Positions 17,280 through 26,654 of a stretch of DNA of 64,000 nt are shown here, piece after piece. Position 1 is the first letter of the stretch; each line of letters starts with the position of its first letter. The notes under the pieces are model-generated. The model had not been told where the DNA came from and searched no databases. It saw only the letters and a list, made by a program, of their open reading frames with translations. Source of the DNA: Gilvibacter sp. SZ-19. Lineage in GTDB: Bacteria; Bacteroidota; Bacteroidia; Flavobacteriales; Flavobacteriaceae. A program made the position numbers and the translations under genes. The stretch covers positions 1,928,864 to 1,992,863 of the forward strand of contig NZ_CP019333.1 in the NCBI RefSeq assembly GCF_002163875.1, written 5' to 3'.

Positions 17280-19490
17280 TTACGGTTGGTTTTTAGCGGT
17301 TACGTCTTCTGCATTCTCGATCTTAATGTCCGTACCCAAACGCTGCAGATATGCGATCAAGGCGACTACTTCACGATCTTTCATTTCTATAAATTCCGGA
17401 TTGCCGGCATTCTTAGCTTCTGTATAGCTCTCCTTAAAGTCCGGATCGTTCATCAAGTTGCTCTCAATTTGAGCTCCTTGCTCGTCCATCCAAGTCTGAG
17501 CGCGGGCAACATCCTCATCAGTGTAAGGCACGCCTAAACTGATCATAGCACGCATTTTAGCCTCAGTCTTAGATTTGTCTAAACCGTTTCTTATAAGCCA
17601 GGTGTATTTAGGCATGATAGAACCTTCTGATACTGACTGCGGATTGTTGAAGTGACGCAAATGCCAACTGTCGTTGTATTTGCCTCCAATACGCATAAGG
17701 TCTGGCCCGGTGCGTTTGGATCCCCAAAGGAAAGGGTGATCATATACGTATTCTCCAGAACGCGAATACAAGTTATTGCCTGTCCAATCGTAGCGTTCTA
17801 CCTCCGAACGGAACGGACGAATAAGTTGCGAGTGACACGCATTACAGCTTTCTCTGATATAGATGTCACGACCTTCTAATTCCAATGGAGTGTAAGGCTT
17901 CACTGTGGTAATGCGCGGCACATAATCGTCTACCAAAAGCGATGGAATGATCTGTACGATACCTCCAATAAGGATCGCAACAGTTGCATAGAGTGTCAAA
18001 CGAACCGGACGACGCTCCAACCAAGTGTGGTAGCCTTCTTTAGCGGTGCGTTTTGCAGTTACGCGTTGCAGCGGAGCAGCCTCAGCTAACTCATCGGTTA
18101 CTTTACTTCCTTGTTTTACGGTCTGAACAATATTGTAGATCATCACGATCACCCCAAGGATGTACAAACTACCCCCAATGGCACGCATCCAATACATCGG
18201 CATGATCTGGTCTACAGTTTCCAAGAAGTTACCGTAGGTCAATGAACCGTCTGGATTGAATTGCTTCCACATAGAAGCCTGAACAAATCCAGCTACGTAC
18301 ATCGGCAAGGCGTAGATGATAATCCCCAAGGTTCCGATCCAGAAGTGGGCATTGGCCAAACGAATAGAGAACAAGGAGGTTTTAAACAGTTTTGGAAACA
18401 ACCAGTAGATCATACCAAATGCAAGGAAACCGTTCCAAGCCAAGGCGCCAATGTGCACGTGAGCAATAATCCAGTCGCTAAAGTGAGCTACTGCATTGAT
18501 GTTCTTTAGCGAAAGCATTGGACCTTCAAAAGTTGCCATCCCGTATCCGGTAATAGCCACTACCATGAATTTCAATACCGGGCTGGTGCGTACCTTATCC
18601 CAAGCACCTCGCAAGGTCAAAAGTCCGTTGATCATCCCACCCCAAGAAGGTGCTATTAACATGACCGAAAAGGCCACCCCAAGGTTTTGTGCCCAATCTG
18701 GCAGTGCAGAATAGAGCAAGTGGTGTGGTCCCGCCCAGATATAAATAAAGATCAGTGACCAAAAGTGAACTATAGATAAGCGATAGGAATAAACCGGTCT
18801 GTTTGCGGCTTTAGGTACAAAATAGTACATCAGCCCTAAGAAAGGTGTAGTTAAAAAGAAGGCTACTGCATTGTGGCCGTACCACCATTGTACCAGCGCA
18901 TCTTGAACTCCTGCGTAAGCAGAATAACTTTTAAGCGCTCCAACGGGCATTCCAATGCTGTTTACAATATGCAATACAGCAACGGTAACAAAGGTTGCCA
19001 GGTAAAACCAGATCGCCACATAGAGGTGACGCTGTCTTCTGCGCAATATCGTCCCGATAAGGTTGGCCCCAAAGACCACCCAAACCAAGGCAATGGCAAT
19101 ATCAATGGGCCATTCCAATTCGGCGTATTCTTTAGAGGTGGTGTAGCCTAGCGGAAGCGTTATCGCTGCAGATACGATGATCAGCTGCCATCCCCAGAAA
19201 TTGATCTTACTGAGCAGATCGCTAAACATTCTGGTCTTGAGCAGGCGTTGAGTAGAGTAATAGACCCCCGCGAAGATCGCATTACCCACAAAGGCAAAGA
19301 TCACCGCATTGGTGTGTAAAGGTCTCAATCTACCAAAGCTCAGCCAGGAAATGCCATCTGTCAGGTTGGGGAACATAAACATAAAGGCCAGTAGGAGTCC
19401 TACGGCCATCCCTATGATACCCCAAAAAATACAGGCTATCAGGAAATTCTTGACAATTTTGTTGTCGTAATAAAACTGTTGTGTTTCCAT
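17280..19490 (-). CDS. ccoNO: Fused cbb3 oxidase subunits CcoN and CcoO
   Basis: 736 aa. Residues 1 to about 480 form the twelve-helix catalytic CcoN subunit, with heme/copper ligand region AHFSDWIIAHVHIGALAWNG and GHNAVAFFL. After a short linker, a helix (VRLTLYATVAILIGGIVQII) begins the CcoO part with heme c site ESCNACHSQ and GPDLMRIGGKY. The N-O fusion is a feature I associate with Bacteroidota. The enzyme reduces O2 with high affinity under low oxygen. It follows ccoS after 4 bp. Confidence 0.93.
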   Translation of the reverse strand: METQQFYYDNKIVKNFLIACIFWGIIGMAVGLLLAFMFMFPNLTDGISWLSFGRLRPLHTNAVIFAFVGNAIFAGVYYSTQRLLKTRMFSDLLSKINFWGWQLIIVSAAITLPLGYTTSKEYAELEWPIDIAIALVWVVFGANLIGTILRRRQRHLYVAIWFYLATFVTVAVLHIVNSIGMPVGALKSYSAYAGVQDALVQWWYGHNAVAFFLTTPFLGLMYYFVPKAANRPVYSYRLSIVHFWSLIFIYIWAGPHHLLYSALPDWAQNLGVAFSVMLIAPSWGGMINGLLTLRGAWDKVRTSPVLKFMVVAITGYGMATFEGPMLSLKNINAVAHFSDWIIAHVHIGALAWNGFLAFGMIYWLFPKLFKTSLFSIRLANAHFWIGTLGIIIYALPMYVAGFVQASMWKQFNPDGSLTYGNFLETVDQIMPMYWMRAIGGSLYILGVIVMIYNIVQTVKQGSKVTDELAEAAPLQRVTAKRTAKEGYHTWLERRPVRLTLYATVAILIGGIVQIIPSLLVDDYVPRITTVKPYTPLELEGRDIYIRESCNACHSQLIRPFRSEVERYDWTGNNLYSRSGEYVYDHPFLWGSKRTGPDLMRIGGKYNDSWHLRHFNNPQSVSEGSIMPKYTWLIRNGLDKSKTEAKMRAMISLGVPYTDEDVARAQTWMDEQGAQIESNLMNDPDFKESYTEAKNAGNPEFIEMKDREVVALIAYLQRLGTDIKIENAEDVTAKNQP

Positions 19491-19494
19491 AGAT

Positions 19495-19698
19495 TTACAG
19501 TTGCTCGTTGGTTGAATCTTTTATAGTTGTAGTTGATGTTTCTGGTCGTTCCTTGACCAACTCATCTTCGAATAACATGCGTACGGCAGGTGTATAAGTG
19601 TCGTCGTATTGTCCGCGCTTCACAGAAATGATAAAAGCGATGAAAAAGACTATCGCCACGCAGATGCTCACACTTAATAAGAGAAAAATAATACTCAT
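19495..19698 (-). CDS. ccoS: cbb3 oxidase assembly protein CcoS
   Basis: 67 aa, a single N-terminal helix (SIIFLLLSVSICVAIVFFIA) followed by SVKRGQYDDTYTPAVRMLFED, the CcoS hallmark. CcoS is needed for cofactor insertion into cbb3. It is the first gene of the ccoS-NO-Q-P-G-H-tauE run and has its own promoter inside the end of ccoI. Confidence 0.85.
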   Translation of the reverse strand: MSIIFLLLSVSICVAIVFFIAFIISVKRGQYDDTYTPAVRMLFEDELVKERPETSTTTIKDSTNEQL

Positions 19699-19718
19699 AC
19701 CTGATTAGAATATTGGTG

Positions 19719-19761
19719 TAAAAGTAGCGGTGGGCGAGGGCGGAAAATATGACATTGGTCA
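19719..19761 (-). promoter_or_regulatory. CRP/FNR-type activated promoter of the ccoS-NO-Q-P-G-H operon
   Basis: Minus strand TGACCAATGTCA (19750-19761), 23 bp, then TACTTTTA (19719-19726) as -7 box. The palindrome overlaps the ccoI stop codon, so the oxidase structural operon can be switched on separately from ccoI. Confidence 0.75.
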
Positions 19762-22161
19762 GTTTCGATTTTTTCTGTTGGATTTTAGCAGGCGCATGCC
19801 AAAGTATCGCGTGCTAATGGTGGTGAAGATCACTATGCTAATAGAACTAAGCGGCATTAAAATAGCAGCAACCACAGGCTCCAGATGTCCAGTGACCGCA
19901 AAGCCCAAACCGATCAGGTTGTATAAGAGCGAGATGGCAAAACAGCTGTATATGATCTGCTTACCTAACTTTGCCAGACCAAAGAAAGCTGCAAGTTTTT
20001 CAAAGGAATCAGCTTGCAAAATGGCATCGGATGCTGGAGTGAACACATTGGTGTCTTCTGCTATAGCGATACCGATATCGGATTGCGCCATTGCCCCTGA
20101 ATCGTTGAGGCCGTCGCCTATCATCATCACCTTATGACCTTGGTCTTGTAGAGATTTTATATAATCGAGTTTGTCTTGAGGCGATTGCTGGTAGCGGACC
20201 TCAGTTCCAGCGGGGATCAAAGCGTTCAAATGACTGGCCTGGCTGTCATTGTCTCCCGTTAGCACCGCTAATTTCTTATTTGTAGCTAAGCGCTGCAGTA
20301 GTTCTTTAAGACCTTGGCGATATTCGCTTTGAAATACATAATGCCCTTTATACTGCGCTCCGCTGCTAATATGTACTACTGCACCTTGGGCCGTTGCACT
20401 AGCCTGATTGTGAACAAAACTAGAAGCACCTATCTTCATGCTTTGTTCGTTCTTGGAGGCTCTGATCCCCTGGCCAAGCGTTTCGGAGAAATCGTCTAAA
20501 CTCACGATCTCTTGCTCTTCCAAGGTGTTGTATAAACTGCGACTCAAAGGGTGATTAGAAGCTCTGAGCGAACTGTATAGTAAGCGTTGTTCTTCTACAC
20601 TTAAAGGTAAACCGTGATAAGAGAACGCACTTTGGGCTGGCGTACTCAGTGTACCTGTCTTGTCAAAAACTACGGTATCGATACTGCTCCAATTTTCTAT
20701 GGTTGCACTGTTTTTAACGTAGCAGTTATTGCGCCCAAAAAGACGCACCAGGTTTCCTAAGGTAAAAGGTGCACTCAAGGCTATAGCACAAGGGCAAGCA
20801 ACTATGAGTACTGCAGTGATCACATTGAACATCATACTCGGGTCTAGAAACCACCAGATCAAGCCGCTCAGTACTGCGATGCTAACAATGGTAATGGTAA
20901 ATCGTTTGCTGATCTGATCGGTCAAGCTGTTAAAGCGCAAGCTTTTCCCCTTGTCAAAGGCCGCATTACCCCAGAGCTGGGTCAAATAGCTTTGACTTAC
21001 CGTTTTAGTTACCTCAATTTCTATGGCTGCCCCACATTGTTTACCACCGGCATAAAGGGTTGCTCCTGCACTTTTGTGAATGGGTAAGGCCTCTCCCGTA
21101 ACAAAGCTATAATCTATTAAAGCCTCACCTTGTTGAAGTTTTCCGTCTACAGGGATGATCTCGTTAGAACGTATAAGTAAGTGATCACCTTTTTGAATGT
21201 CTTTTAGTGGGATCTGTGTTTCCTTTAATTTGCCTTTATGTTTGCTTAGGCGAGTAACTCCGAGTGGAAAATAGGACTTGTAGTCCCGTTCAAAGGAGAG
21301 GTAAGAATAGGTTTTCTGTTGGAAGAACCTGCCTAATAGTAGAAAGAAGACCAAACCACTGAGGCTGTCAAAGAATCCCGGACCCCAATCCATGATCACA
21401 TCGATCACTGACCTTAAAAATAACACACTTACTCCAAGAGCTATCGGTAGGTCTATATTGAGCATGCCAGATCGCAAGCCCTTAAAGGCCGCTTTGAAAT
21501 AATCCGAAGCCGCATAAAACACCACTGGTAGTGAAAACAGCAGCATTATGGTTCTAAACATGGGCTTGTAATGTTCTAGCCAGATCTCATCGAAATCAAA
21601 ATACTCCGGAAACGACAGGAACATAATGTTGCCAAAGGCAAATCCGGCTATCCCCAATTTATAGATCAGACTGCGGTCTTCTTTGTGCTGATCTTTCTCT
21701 GCGGAGGCCAGGTTGATCTTGGGCTGGTAACCAATGCGACTCAGCAATACTACAAGCGCCTTTACAGACAACTCCTTTTCGTTGAACTGAATCTGCGCTT
21801 TCTTGGCCGGAAAGTTCACTGTGCTACTGTACACCCCGGGATGTAATCGACCAAGATTTTCCAAGACCCAAATACAGGAGCTGCAATGAATGGCAGGAAT
21901 TTCAAAACTGATAAGCTGTCGATCTCCTTCGCTGAATTGCAAAAGACTGGCAGCGATCTCAGGGTTGTCGAGATAATCGAAATGTGTTGTTGCTTTATTT
22001 TGGGAGGTGCCCGGAGCTTTTTCGAGCTCGTAATAAAACTCCATGCCGTTCTGATGCAAAATGTCATAGACCGTTTTGCAGCCGTTGCAACAGAATGATT
22101 TTTGTTGATGTATGATGGGCGATCGTCCGCAGGGATCTCCGCAGTGATAACAGGCTTCCAT
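19759..22161 (-). CDS. ccoI: Copper-transporting P1B-type ATPase CcoI/FixI
   Basis: 800 aa. N-terminal Cys-rich knuckles (CYHCGDPC, CCNGC), an HMA domain with HCSSC, eight membrane helices, the CPCAIAL metal-transport motif, DKTGTL phosphorylation site and GDGLND hinge. It supplies copper for the cbb3 active site. It is divergent from the universal stress gene at 22279, and the two share one palindrome. Confidence 0.93.
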   Translation of the reverse strand: MEACYHCGDPCGRSPIIHQQKSFCCNGCKTVYDILHQNGMEFYYELEKAPGTSQNKATTHFDYLDNPEIAASLLQFSEGDRQLISFEIPAIHCSSCIWVLENLGRLHPGVYSSTVNFPAKKAQIQFNEKELSVKALVVLLSRIGYQPKINLASAEKDQHKEDRSLIYKLGIAGFAFGNIMFLSFPEYFDFDEIWLEHYKPMFRTIMLLFSLPVVFYAASDYFKAAFKGLRSGMLNIDLPIALGVSVLFLRSVIDVIMDWGPGFFDSLSGLVFFLLLGRFFQQKTYSYLSFERDYKSYFPLGVTRLSKHKGKLKETQIPLKDIQKGDHLLIRSNEIIPVDGKLQQGEALIDYSFVTGEALPIHKSAGATLYAGGKQCGAAIEIEVTKTVSQSYLTQLWGNAAFDKGKSLRFNSLTDQISKRFTITIVSIAVLSGLIWWFLDPSMMFNVITAVLIVACPCAIALSAPFTLGNLVRLFGRNNCYVKNSATIENWSSIDTVVFDKTGTLSTPAQSAFSYHGLPLSVEEQRLLYSSLRASNHPLSRSLYNTLEEQEIVSLDDFSETLGQGIRASKNEQSMKIGASSFVHNQASATAQGAVVHISSGAQYKGHYVFQSEYRQGLKELLQRLATNKKLAVLTGDNDSQASHLNALIPAGTEVRYQQSPQDKLDYIKSLQDQGHKVMMIGDGLNDSGAMAQSDIGIAIAEDTNVFTPASDAILQADSFEKLAAFFGLAKLGKQIIYSCFAISLLYNLIGLGFAVTGHLEPVVAAILMPLSSISIVIFTTISTRYFGMRLLKSNRKNRN

Positions 22162-22183
22162 AGTTTTGCTCTAATACCTACAG

Positions 22184-22258
22184 CAAAGATGCGCAGCACG
22201 GCTTTGTAGAACTATGACGAATGTCATTCTTGTAGTTTGGCAAACTGTGGTATCTTTA
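22184..22258. promoter_or_regulatory. Shared CRP/FNR-type site for divergent ccoI and universal stress gene
   Basis: TGACGAATGTCA (22215-22226). Leftward: 23 bp to CATCTTTG (22184-22191) for ccoI. Rightward: 24 bp to TATCTTTA (22251-22258) for the stress gene. One site can therefore serve both directions with almost equal geometry. Confidence 0.72.
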
Positions 22259-22278
22259 ATCCAATTCAAATCAGAACT

Positions 22279-23130
22279 ATGACACGCATATTGCTGCTCA
22301 CCGATTTTAGTGAAAACGCGACCCAAGCCATACATTATGCCTTTGCATTATGGAGTGGCCAGCCTTGCGAATTCTATGTGCTCAATGTGCAGAAGTCTTC
22401 TGATTTTACTACAGATGACCTACTCACCGCTAAGCCGCATGAGAGCATATTTGCCAGTATAATTGCAGATAACAAAGCGGCATTAGATACCTATATCAAA
22501 GGTTTGGAGCAATTTATTACAGACGAAGATTTTAAGCTGATCCCCAAGGTGGATTACGATGTCTTTACAGATTCTGTAAACCAAGTGATTGCTGGCAACG
22601 CCATAGACTATGTGGTGTTGGGAACCAATGGCGCCAGTGATGCTAAGGAGGTTATTTTTGGGAGCAATGCCCTGCAAGTTATTCGCAATGTTGCTTGTCC
22701 AACACTGATAGTACCAGAAGGGTTCAATTATCGTCCTTTGGCTGAGGTATTATACACGCAAACCGAACAGTTCAATCCAGATGCAGAGCAGCTTAAGCCC
22801 CTGGTGCAATTACTTGCAGATCGTTCTAGCAGAGTGCATTTGTTGGCCATTCATACTCCAGACAGTTCAGATTTAAAACAATTGGAAGAGACCTTAGCCG
22901 CTTTAGCAGAAGATCCGTTTGGCGTTTTAGAGACCGAAGCTGTTGTGGAGACCTTAGAAGGCTTGCCAGTGCCTCAGGCCGTGAATGCCTACGAGCAGCT
23001 CAATGAGGTCGATCTGCACGTTTTTGTGGTGCAGAAAGAATCGTTCTTGAAACGTTTTCTCTTCGGATCCGATACCGGTCAGATCAGTCATAAAACTAGA
23101 GTCCCGCTCTTAGTCCTCCACCAAGAGTAG
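22279..23130 (+). CDS. Universal stress protein, tandem UspA domains
   Basis: 283 aa starting MTRILLLTDFSENATQAIHYA. The first UspA domain ends in the nucleotide-binding pattern VVLGTNGASDAKEVIFGS and then TLIVPEG. The second domain (160-283) is more degenerate. The downstream ATG at 22279 is chosen because the earlier one (22237) lies upstream of the -7 box. Three paralogues lie within 9 kb, all with the same promoter type. The 3' end overlaps the convergent lipoprotein gene by 21 bp. Confidence 0.85.
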   Translation: MTRILLLTDFSENATQAIHYAFALWSGQPCEFYVLNVQKSSDFTTDDLLTAKPHESIFASIIADNKAALDTYIKGLEQFITDEDFKLIPKVDYDVFTDSVNQVIAGNAIDYVVLGTNGASDAKEVIFGSNALQVIRNVACPTLIVPEGFNYRPLAEVLYTQTEQFNPDAEQLKPLVQLLADRSSRVHLLAIHTPDSSDLKQLEETLAALAEDPFGVLETEAVVETLEGLPVPQAVNAYEQLNEVDLHVFVVQKESFLKRFLFGSDTGQISHKTRVPLLVLHQE

Positions 23131-23748
23131 TTGTTCTTTTTCTAAGGCATTGAGCAGTAGCTCGACATAGTCGTTGATATTGCGTTTAAAATTGCCGTCA
23201 ACCACATCGATCTTCCCGCTCCACAAGAGTTCTCGAGCTTCCCCCGGACAAATACAATACAAATTGGTTTCGGTATGATAGAGTTTATATTGTTGCGGTA
23301 CCGATCGGGTTTCGTAATACTTCTGCGATTGCATATAGTCTTGCGCAAAATCATCGAAGGTTTCGCCTATATCTCTAAAGGATTGCACCATGGTCACTTT
23401 TTCTGTAACCCCTAGGATCTTGGTAAAGAGTATGGCGTCAAAACCTGCGTCTAGCAGCTGTTGTTCGATAGCGTCTAGATCTTCTTCGGATTGTTCATTT
23501 TGCAAAAAGGCAGACTCAAAGAAATCTACCGAACGCACGGCTATCACACCTTTGGACTCTAAACGAGTACTCAGAGTGCCTTCGTAGATTCGTCGGTTGT
23601 TCAGATCGTCCGAGAGGCCTATGACCAAGACCTTGTTGGCTTCGTAGACTGGTGTTTCTTGGCTTTTCCAACTGCTAATGAGTTGCGTTGAACGACAAGA
23701 TACCATCAGCAGAAAAACAAAAATTACAAGTGCAGAATTTTTCATCAA
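23110..23748 (-). CDS. Putative lipoprotein of unknown function next to stress genes
   Basis: 212 aa with a lipoprotein signal (FVFLLMVSC, Cys about residue 18). The mature part looks like an alpha/beta domain: strand KVLVIGLSDDLNNRR, helix, VRSVDFFE, helix, FDAILFTKILG. A Rossmann-like or TolB-N-like envelope fold is possible but I do not recognise the family. It follows the universal stress gene at 23785-24630 by 36 bp and is probably cotranscribed, so it should share that induction. Confidence 0.7.
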   Translation of the reverse strand: MMKNSALVIFVFLLMVSCRSTQLISSWKSQETPVYEANKVLVIGLSDDLNNRRIYEGTLSTRLESKGVIAVRSVDFFESAFLQNEQSEEDLDAIEQQLLDAGFDAILFTKILGVTEKVTMVQSFRDIGETFDDFAQDYMQSQKYYETRSVPQQYKLYHTETNLYCICPGEARELLWSGKIDVVDGNFKRNINDYVELLLNALEKEQLLLVED

Positions 23749-23784
23749 ATTTTAAATTTTGTGCTTATTTCATAGCGTTAAGGC

Positions 23785-24630
23785 CTAAGATTCGGTGTGT
23801 AAGGTAAGTACCGGAACCTTAGAGTGATAGTTGAGTTCTCTAGCCAATGGTCTTCTAAACCAATTGGAGAAGATACCGTGTTTAGGATTTATAAAGGCCA
23901 CCATGCTACTATCGCGACTTTGAACAAAGCAGTTCAAACCTGTAGGAATGTCCACATTTTCCAAAAGGTGGAAACTGTGTTCTACTCCTTGCAGCATAGT
24001 CGTTAGGAGTTTCTTTTGATTTTTCTGATCCGAATCCAAAGGCTCATCGCTAATGTGCAAGACCCTGATCGGTGCTTTGCACAAATGCGCCATAGTGGTC
24101 AAATGCTGCATTTGCTGCTTTTTATATCCTTCTCTAAAACTGGTCGGAAAAACGATCTCTTCCATGCGTCCAAAAATTGCCGATTTGGGAATTGCCAAAA
24201 CCGGGCAACAGCGAATCTTTTCCATTACAGCCAAAGTGTTACCTCCTAAGAGCACATCTATGGCATCCGTCGCACCTTTGGTCCCCATTATGACCAGATC
24301 AATGTCCTTGTCGCGACATACATTGGCAATAGCCTCTGTTAAAAAACTGTATTCCGAGATATAATGAAATCGGTGTTGTGTGGATTCATCTCTAAAGGCC
24401 AATTGGCGTGAGAGTTTTTTTAAACCAACTGCCGAAGCCTCCTTGAGCTCATCTAGCTGTGGCAAGCCGAGTTGTGAGGCCATAAGGTTTTCGGTTATTT
24501 GTGTACTCGGTGTGTAGGCGTGCAATACATAAAAGTCGCAAGCTTCTTTGTCAAAGAGTTCTATGGCGTATGAGATCGCATTCCAGGAGTTCTTTGAAAA
24601 ATCTGTGGGTAGTAGGACACGTTTGTTCAT
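23785..24630 (-). CDS. Universal stress protein, tandem UspA domains
   Basis: 281 aa, start MNKRVLLPTDFSKNSWNAISYA. First domain carries LVIMGTKGATDAIDVLLGGN and CPVLAIPK. The second is divergent. Paralogue of the genes at 22279, 24698 and 30104. Its promoter carries the TGAY-N4-RTCA site. Confidence 0.85.
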   Translation of the reverse strand: MNKRVLLPTDFSKNSWNAISYAIELFDKEACDFYVLHAYTPSTQITENLMASQLGLPQLDELKEASAVGLKKLSRQLAFRDESTQHRFHYISEYSFLTEAIANVCRDKDIDLVIMGTKGATDAIDVLLGGNTLAVMEKIRCCPVLAIPKSAIFGRMEEIVFPTSFREGYKKQQMQHLTTMAHLCKAPIRVLHISDEPLDSDQKNQKKLLTTMLQGVEHSFHLLENVDIPTGLNCFVQSRDSSMVAFINPKHGIFSNWFRRPLARELNYHSKVPVLTLHTES

Positions 24631-24647
24631 AGTCGATGAATTTGATA

Positions 24648-24690
24648 TGAAACTACACTACCAGAGCTACTAAAACTATGATATATGTCA
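24648..24690 (-). promoter_or_regulatory. CRP/FNR-type activated promoter of the universal stress gene at 23785-24630
   Basis: Minus strand TGACATATATCA (24679-24690), 23 bp, then TAGTTTCA (24648-24655) as weak -7 box, 18 bp before the ATG. Confidence 0.68.
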
Positions 24691-24697
24691 GCAGCGA

Positions 24698-25522
24698 TTA
24701 CTCGTGAAGCAGCAGTACAGGGAGTTGGTTCTCAAAAACCGAGGCGTGTCCATTGCTTATAGGGTTAAAAAGCAATTGTTCGCAAAAACTGCGATTTTTA
24801 GCCAGTAAGCCCAATACACCTATAGGGTGTTTTTGCTGATACTCATCTAAAGCGGCATAAAGTGCTCCGCCGTGAATCTCGTCAAAAGCCTCAGGATCTT
24901 CAATGAACTCGTTTAAAAATTCGCGGTTGGCCAATTGAATCGCATTGAGCTCCGGGTTGTTCTTACTAAAGTGCAATACTTTAAGGCGCAGCGCATTGGT
25001 TCCTGCAAAACCCATCAAGGTATTGAGAACGCTACTCTGATAGTAGTTGTTGTAATTGGTCGCAAAGGCCAGGGTAGCCGTTGGTTCTAAATTAGCTTTT
25101 GGAGGTACTATCAAGAACGGACACTGCACTCTAATGATAACATCTTGCGCAAAACGTCCGAGTTGCGGCTGTTTCTCTTCCGAACAACACCCAATGACAA
25201 TTAATTCAATATCGTGTTTAAGGACCATTTTACGCAAGGCCTCTACCGGAGGCAAATCCAAAAAGTGGACATCAGCACGATGCCGTTTTGGATCGAGATG
25301 TTTTTGAAAATTGACGTTGAATTGTTGAAGTTTTATCCGATTAGAAGCGCATTTTTCTCCTTTACAGGGTAGCTTGGGTGGTTTTCTGCCGGGTTTAGAA
25401 TGGCAGTCGGATACGTAGACCAAATGGTAGTGCACAGATTCATTGGCAAAGCACCGCGCCGCATACTGGGCGGCATGTGCTGCATTTTTTGAAAAATCCG
25501 TTGCAATTAGAATCTTGCGCAT
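24698..25522 (-). CDS. Universal stress protein, UspA family
   Basis: 274 aa. The start at 25522 (MRKILIATDFSKNAAHAAQYA) is preferred because the ATG at 25543 lies in the -7 box. The nucleotide-binding pattern is LIVIGCCSEEKQPQLGRFAQDV, less canonical than in its neighbours. A cysteine cluster (CHSKPGRKPPKLPCKGEKC) is inserted after the first strand-helix unit and could bind metal or respond to redox; this is unusual for UspA. Confidence 0.8.
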   Translation of the reverse strand: MRKILIATDFSKNAAHAAQYAARCFANESVHYHLVYVSDCHSKPGRKPPKLPCKGEKCASNRIKLQQFNVNFQKHLDPKRHRADVHFLDLPPVEALRKMVLKHDIELIVIGCCSEEKQPQLGRFAQDVIIRVQCPFLIVPPKANLEPTATLAFATNYNNYYQSSVLNTLMGFAGTNALRLKVLHFSKNNPELNAIQLANREFLNEFIEDPEAFDEIHGGALYAALDEYQQKHPIGVLGLLAKNRSFCEQLLFNPISNGHASVFENQLPVLLLHE

Positions 25523-25540
25523 AATACCTATAGATTGCTC

Positions 25541-25583
25541 CAAAGGTAAGCGGACACTTTGCGCTAAAGAATGACAAAAGTCA
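25541..25583 (-). promoter_or_regulatory. CRP/FNR-type activated promoter of the universal stress gene at 24698-25522
   Basis: Minus strand TGACTTTTGTCA (25572-25583), 23 bp, then TACCTTTG (25541-25548), a perfect -7 box. It sits 6 bp after the stop of the REC-CRP regulator gene. Confidence 0.75.
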
Positions 25584-25589
25584 GTTTTG

Positions 25590-26654
25590 CTATTCCATCT
25601 GCTCCAAAGCGATCAGATCGAGGATCTTTATGTTGCGTCCTTCTATGGCGATCCAGCCATTTTTCTTGAACTGAGATAAGGTTCTGATAAGACTTTCTGT
25701 AGCAATTCCGGCAACGCTGGCCAGGTCGTGTCTAGAAATTCGGATCTGTTGTTCAGAATCATCATTCAAGATGGCCGCGAACTGTAAGATGGTCTGGGCA
25801 GTTTTTCTGCGGACCGAACCGTAGGCCATTTGCAGTAGCTGTTCTTTGATGTTGTTTATGTCGTCTGCGAGCAAGTTAATAAGCTCTAAGGTCAGTTGCT
25901 GATTCTCTTCGAGTATGTTGACAAACTCTTGTTTAGAAACGGCCAGTAGTTCTGCATCTTCTAGGGCAGTTGTAGACTCGTGATGCGCTCCGTTCTCCAA
26001 GATCTGCTCCAGACCTAGAAAGCTTCCTTCTTTTCGTAAAGAGGTGATGAGTTCTTTGCCGTTCTCGTCCATGGTAAAGCACTTTACCACTCCGGAGTTT
26101 ATCAGGTAGATCTGATGAATTCTGTCTCCTTGTTCATAAATGGACTCGCCCTTCTCGTAGCTTTGAATTTCACCCTTGTCTCCTAAAAAGGCGATGAGCT
26201 CGGGTAAGTTTTTGAGATTGCCTTCTTCTTGCTGCGGATTTGCCTCTTGCTGTTTTTCACTTACCTGATTCAACAAAGTGGATTTGGCTAAACGGCTCTT
26301 AATTGCGCTGAGCAATTCATCCTCATCGCAGGGTTTGGTCAAGTAGTCGTCTGCTCCCATATCCATCCCCATACGGACTTCCTTGTGCTCAGTTTTAGCA
26401 GACAGAAATATAAACGGGATGTGCTGCGTCTTGTGATGATCAGACAGCGCTTCCAGAACGCCGTAACCATCTATTTCTGGCATCATAATGTCACAGATAA
26501 TCAAGTCTGGAACTTCTCTTAAGGCTTCTGTGATGCCTCGTTTTCCGTTTGGAGCTGTAAGGACCTTGTAGCCATCTAGCTCTAATAGTTCTGCGGTGTT
26601 CTCTCGCAGTACCGTATCGTCTTCTATCAATAAGATAGTTTTAAGCTCATCCAT
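25590..26654 (-). CDS. Response regulator fused to CRP/FNR-type transcription factor (FixJ-FixK-like in one chain)
   Basis: 354 aa, start MDELKTILLIEDD. Receiver domain (1-125) with E11-D12-D13, phospho-acceptor D55 (CDIMMP) and K107 (LTKP). A linker rich in Glu/Gln follows, then a cyclic-nucleotide-binding beta-roll (about 155-270, EKGESIYEQGD, GSFLGLEQIL), a dimer helix and an HTH_CRP domain. The recognition helix ATESLIRTLSQF has E320 and R324 in the positions that contact TGA/TCA in CRP and FNR. There is no N-terminal Fe-S cysteine cluster as in FNR. It overlaps the kinase gene by 8 bp, so it is the cognate regulator. Its sites are probably the TGAY-N4-RTCA palindromes nearby. Confidence 0.88.
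   Translation of the reverse strand: MDELKTILLIEDDTVLRENTAELLELDGYKVLTAPNGKRGITEALREVPDLIICDIMMPEIDGYGVLEALSDHHKTQHIPFIFLSAKTEHKEVRMGMDMGADDYLTKPCDEDELLSAIKSRLAKSTLLNQVSEKQQEANPQQEEGNLKNLPELIAFLGDKGEIQSYEKGESIYEQGDRIHQIYLINSGVVKCFTMDENGKELITSLRKEGSFLGLEQILENGAHHESTTALEDAELLAVSKQEFVNILEENQQLTLELINLLADDINNIKEQLLQMAYGSVRRKTAQTILQFAAILNDDSEQQIRISRHDLASVAGIATESLIRTLSQFKKNGWIAIEGRNIKILDLIALEQME

Noticed and set aside
25523-25543. Longer N-terminus for the universal stress protein
   Set aside because: The upstream ATG at 25543 lies in the -7 box, so it is not transcribed from that promoter.
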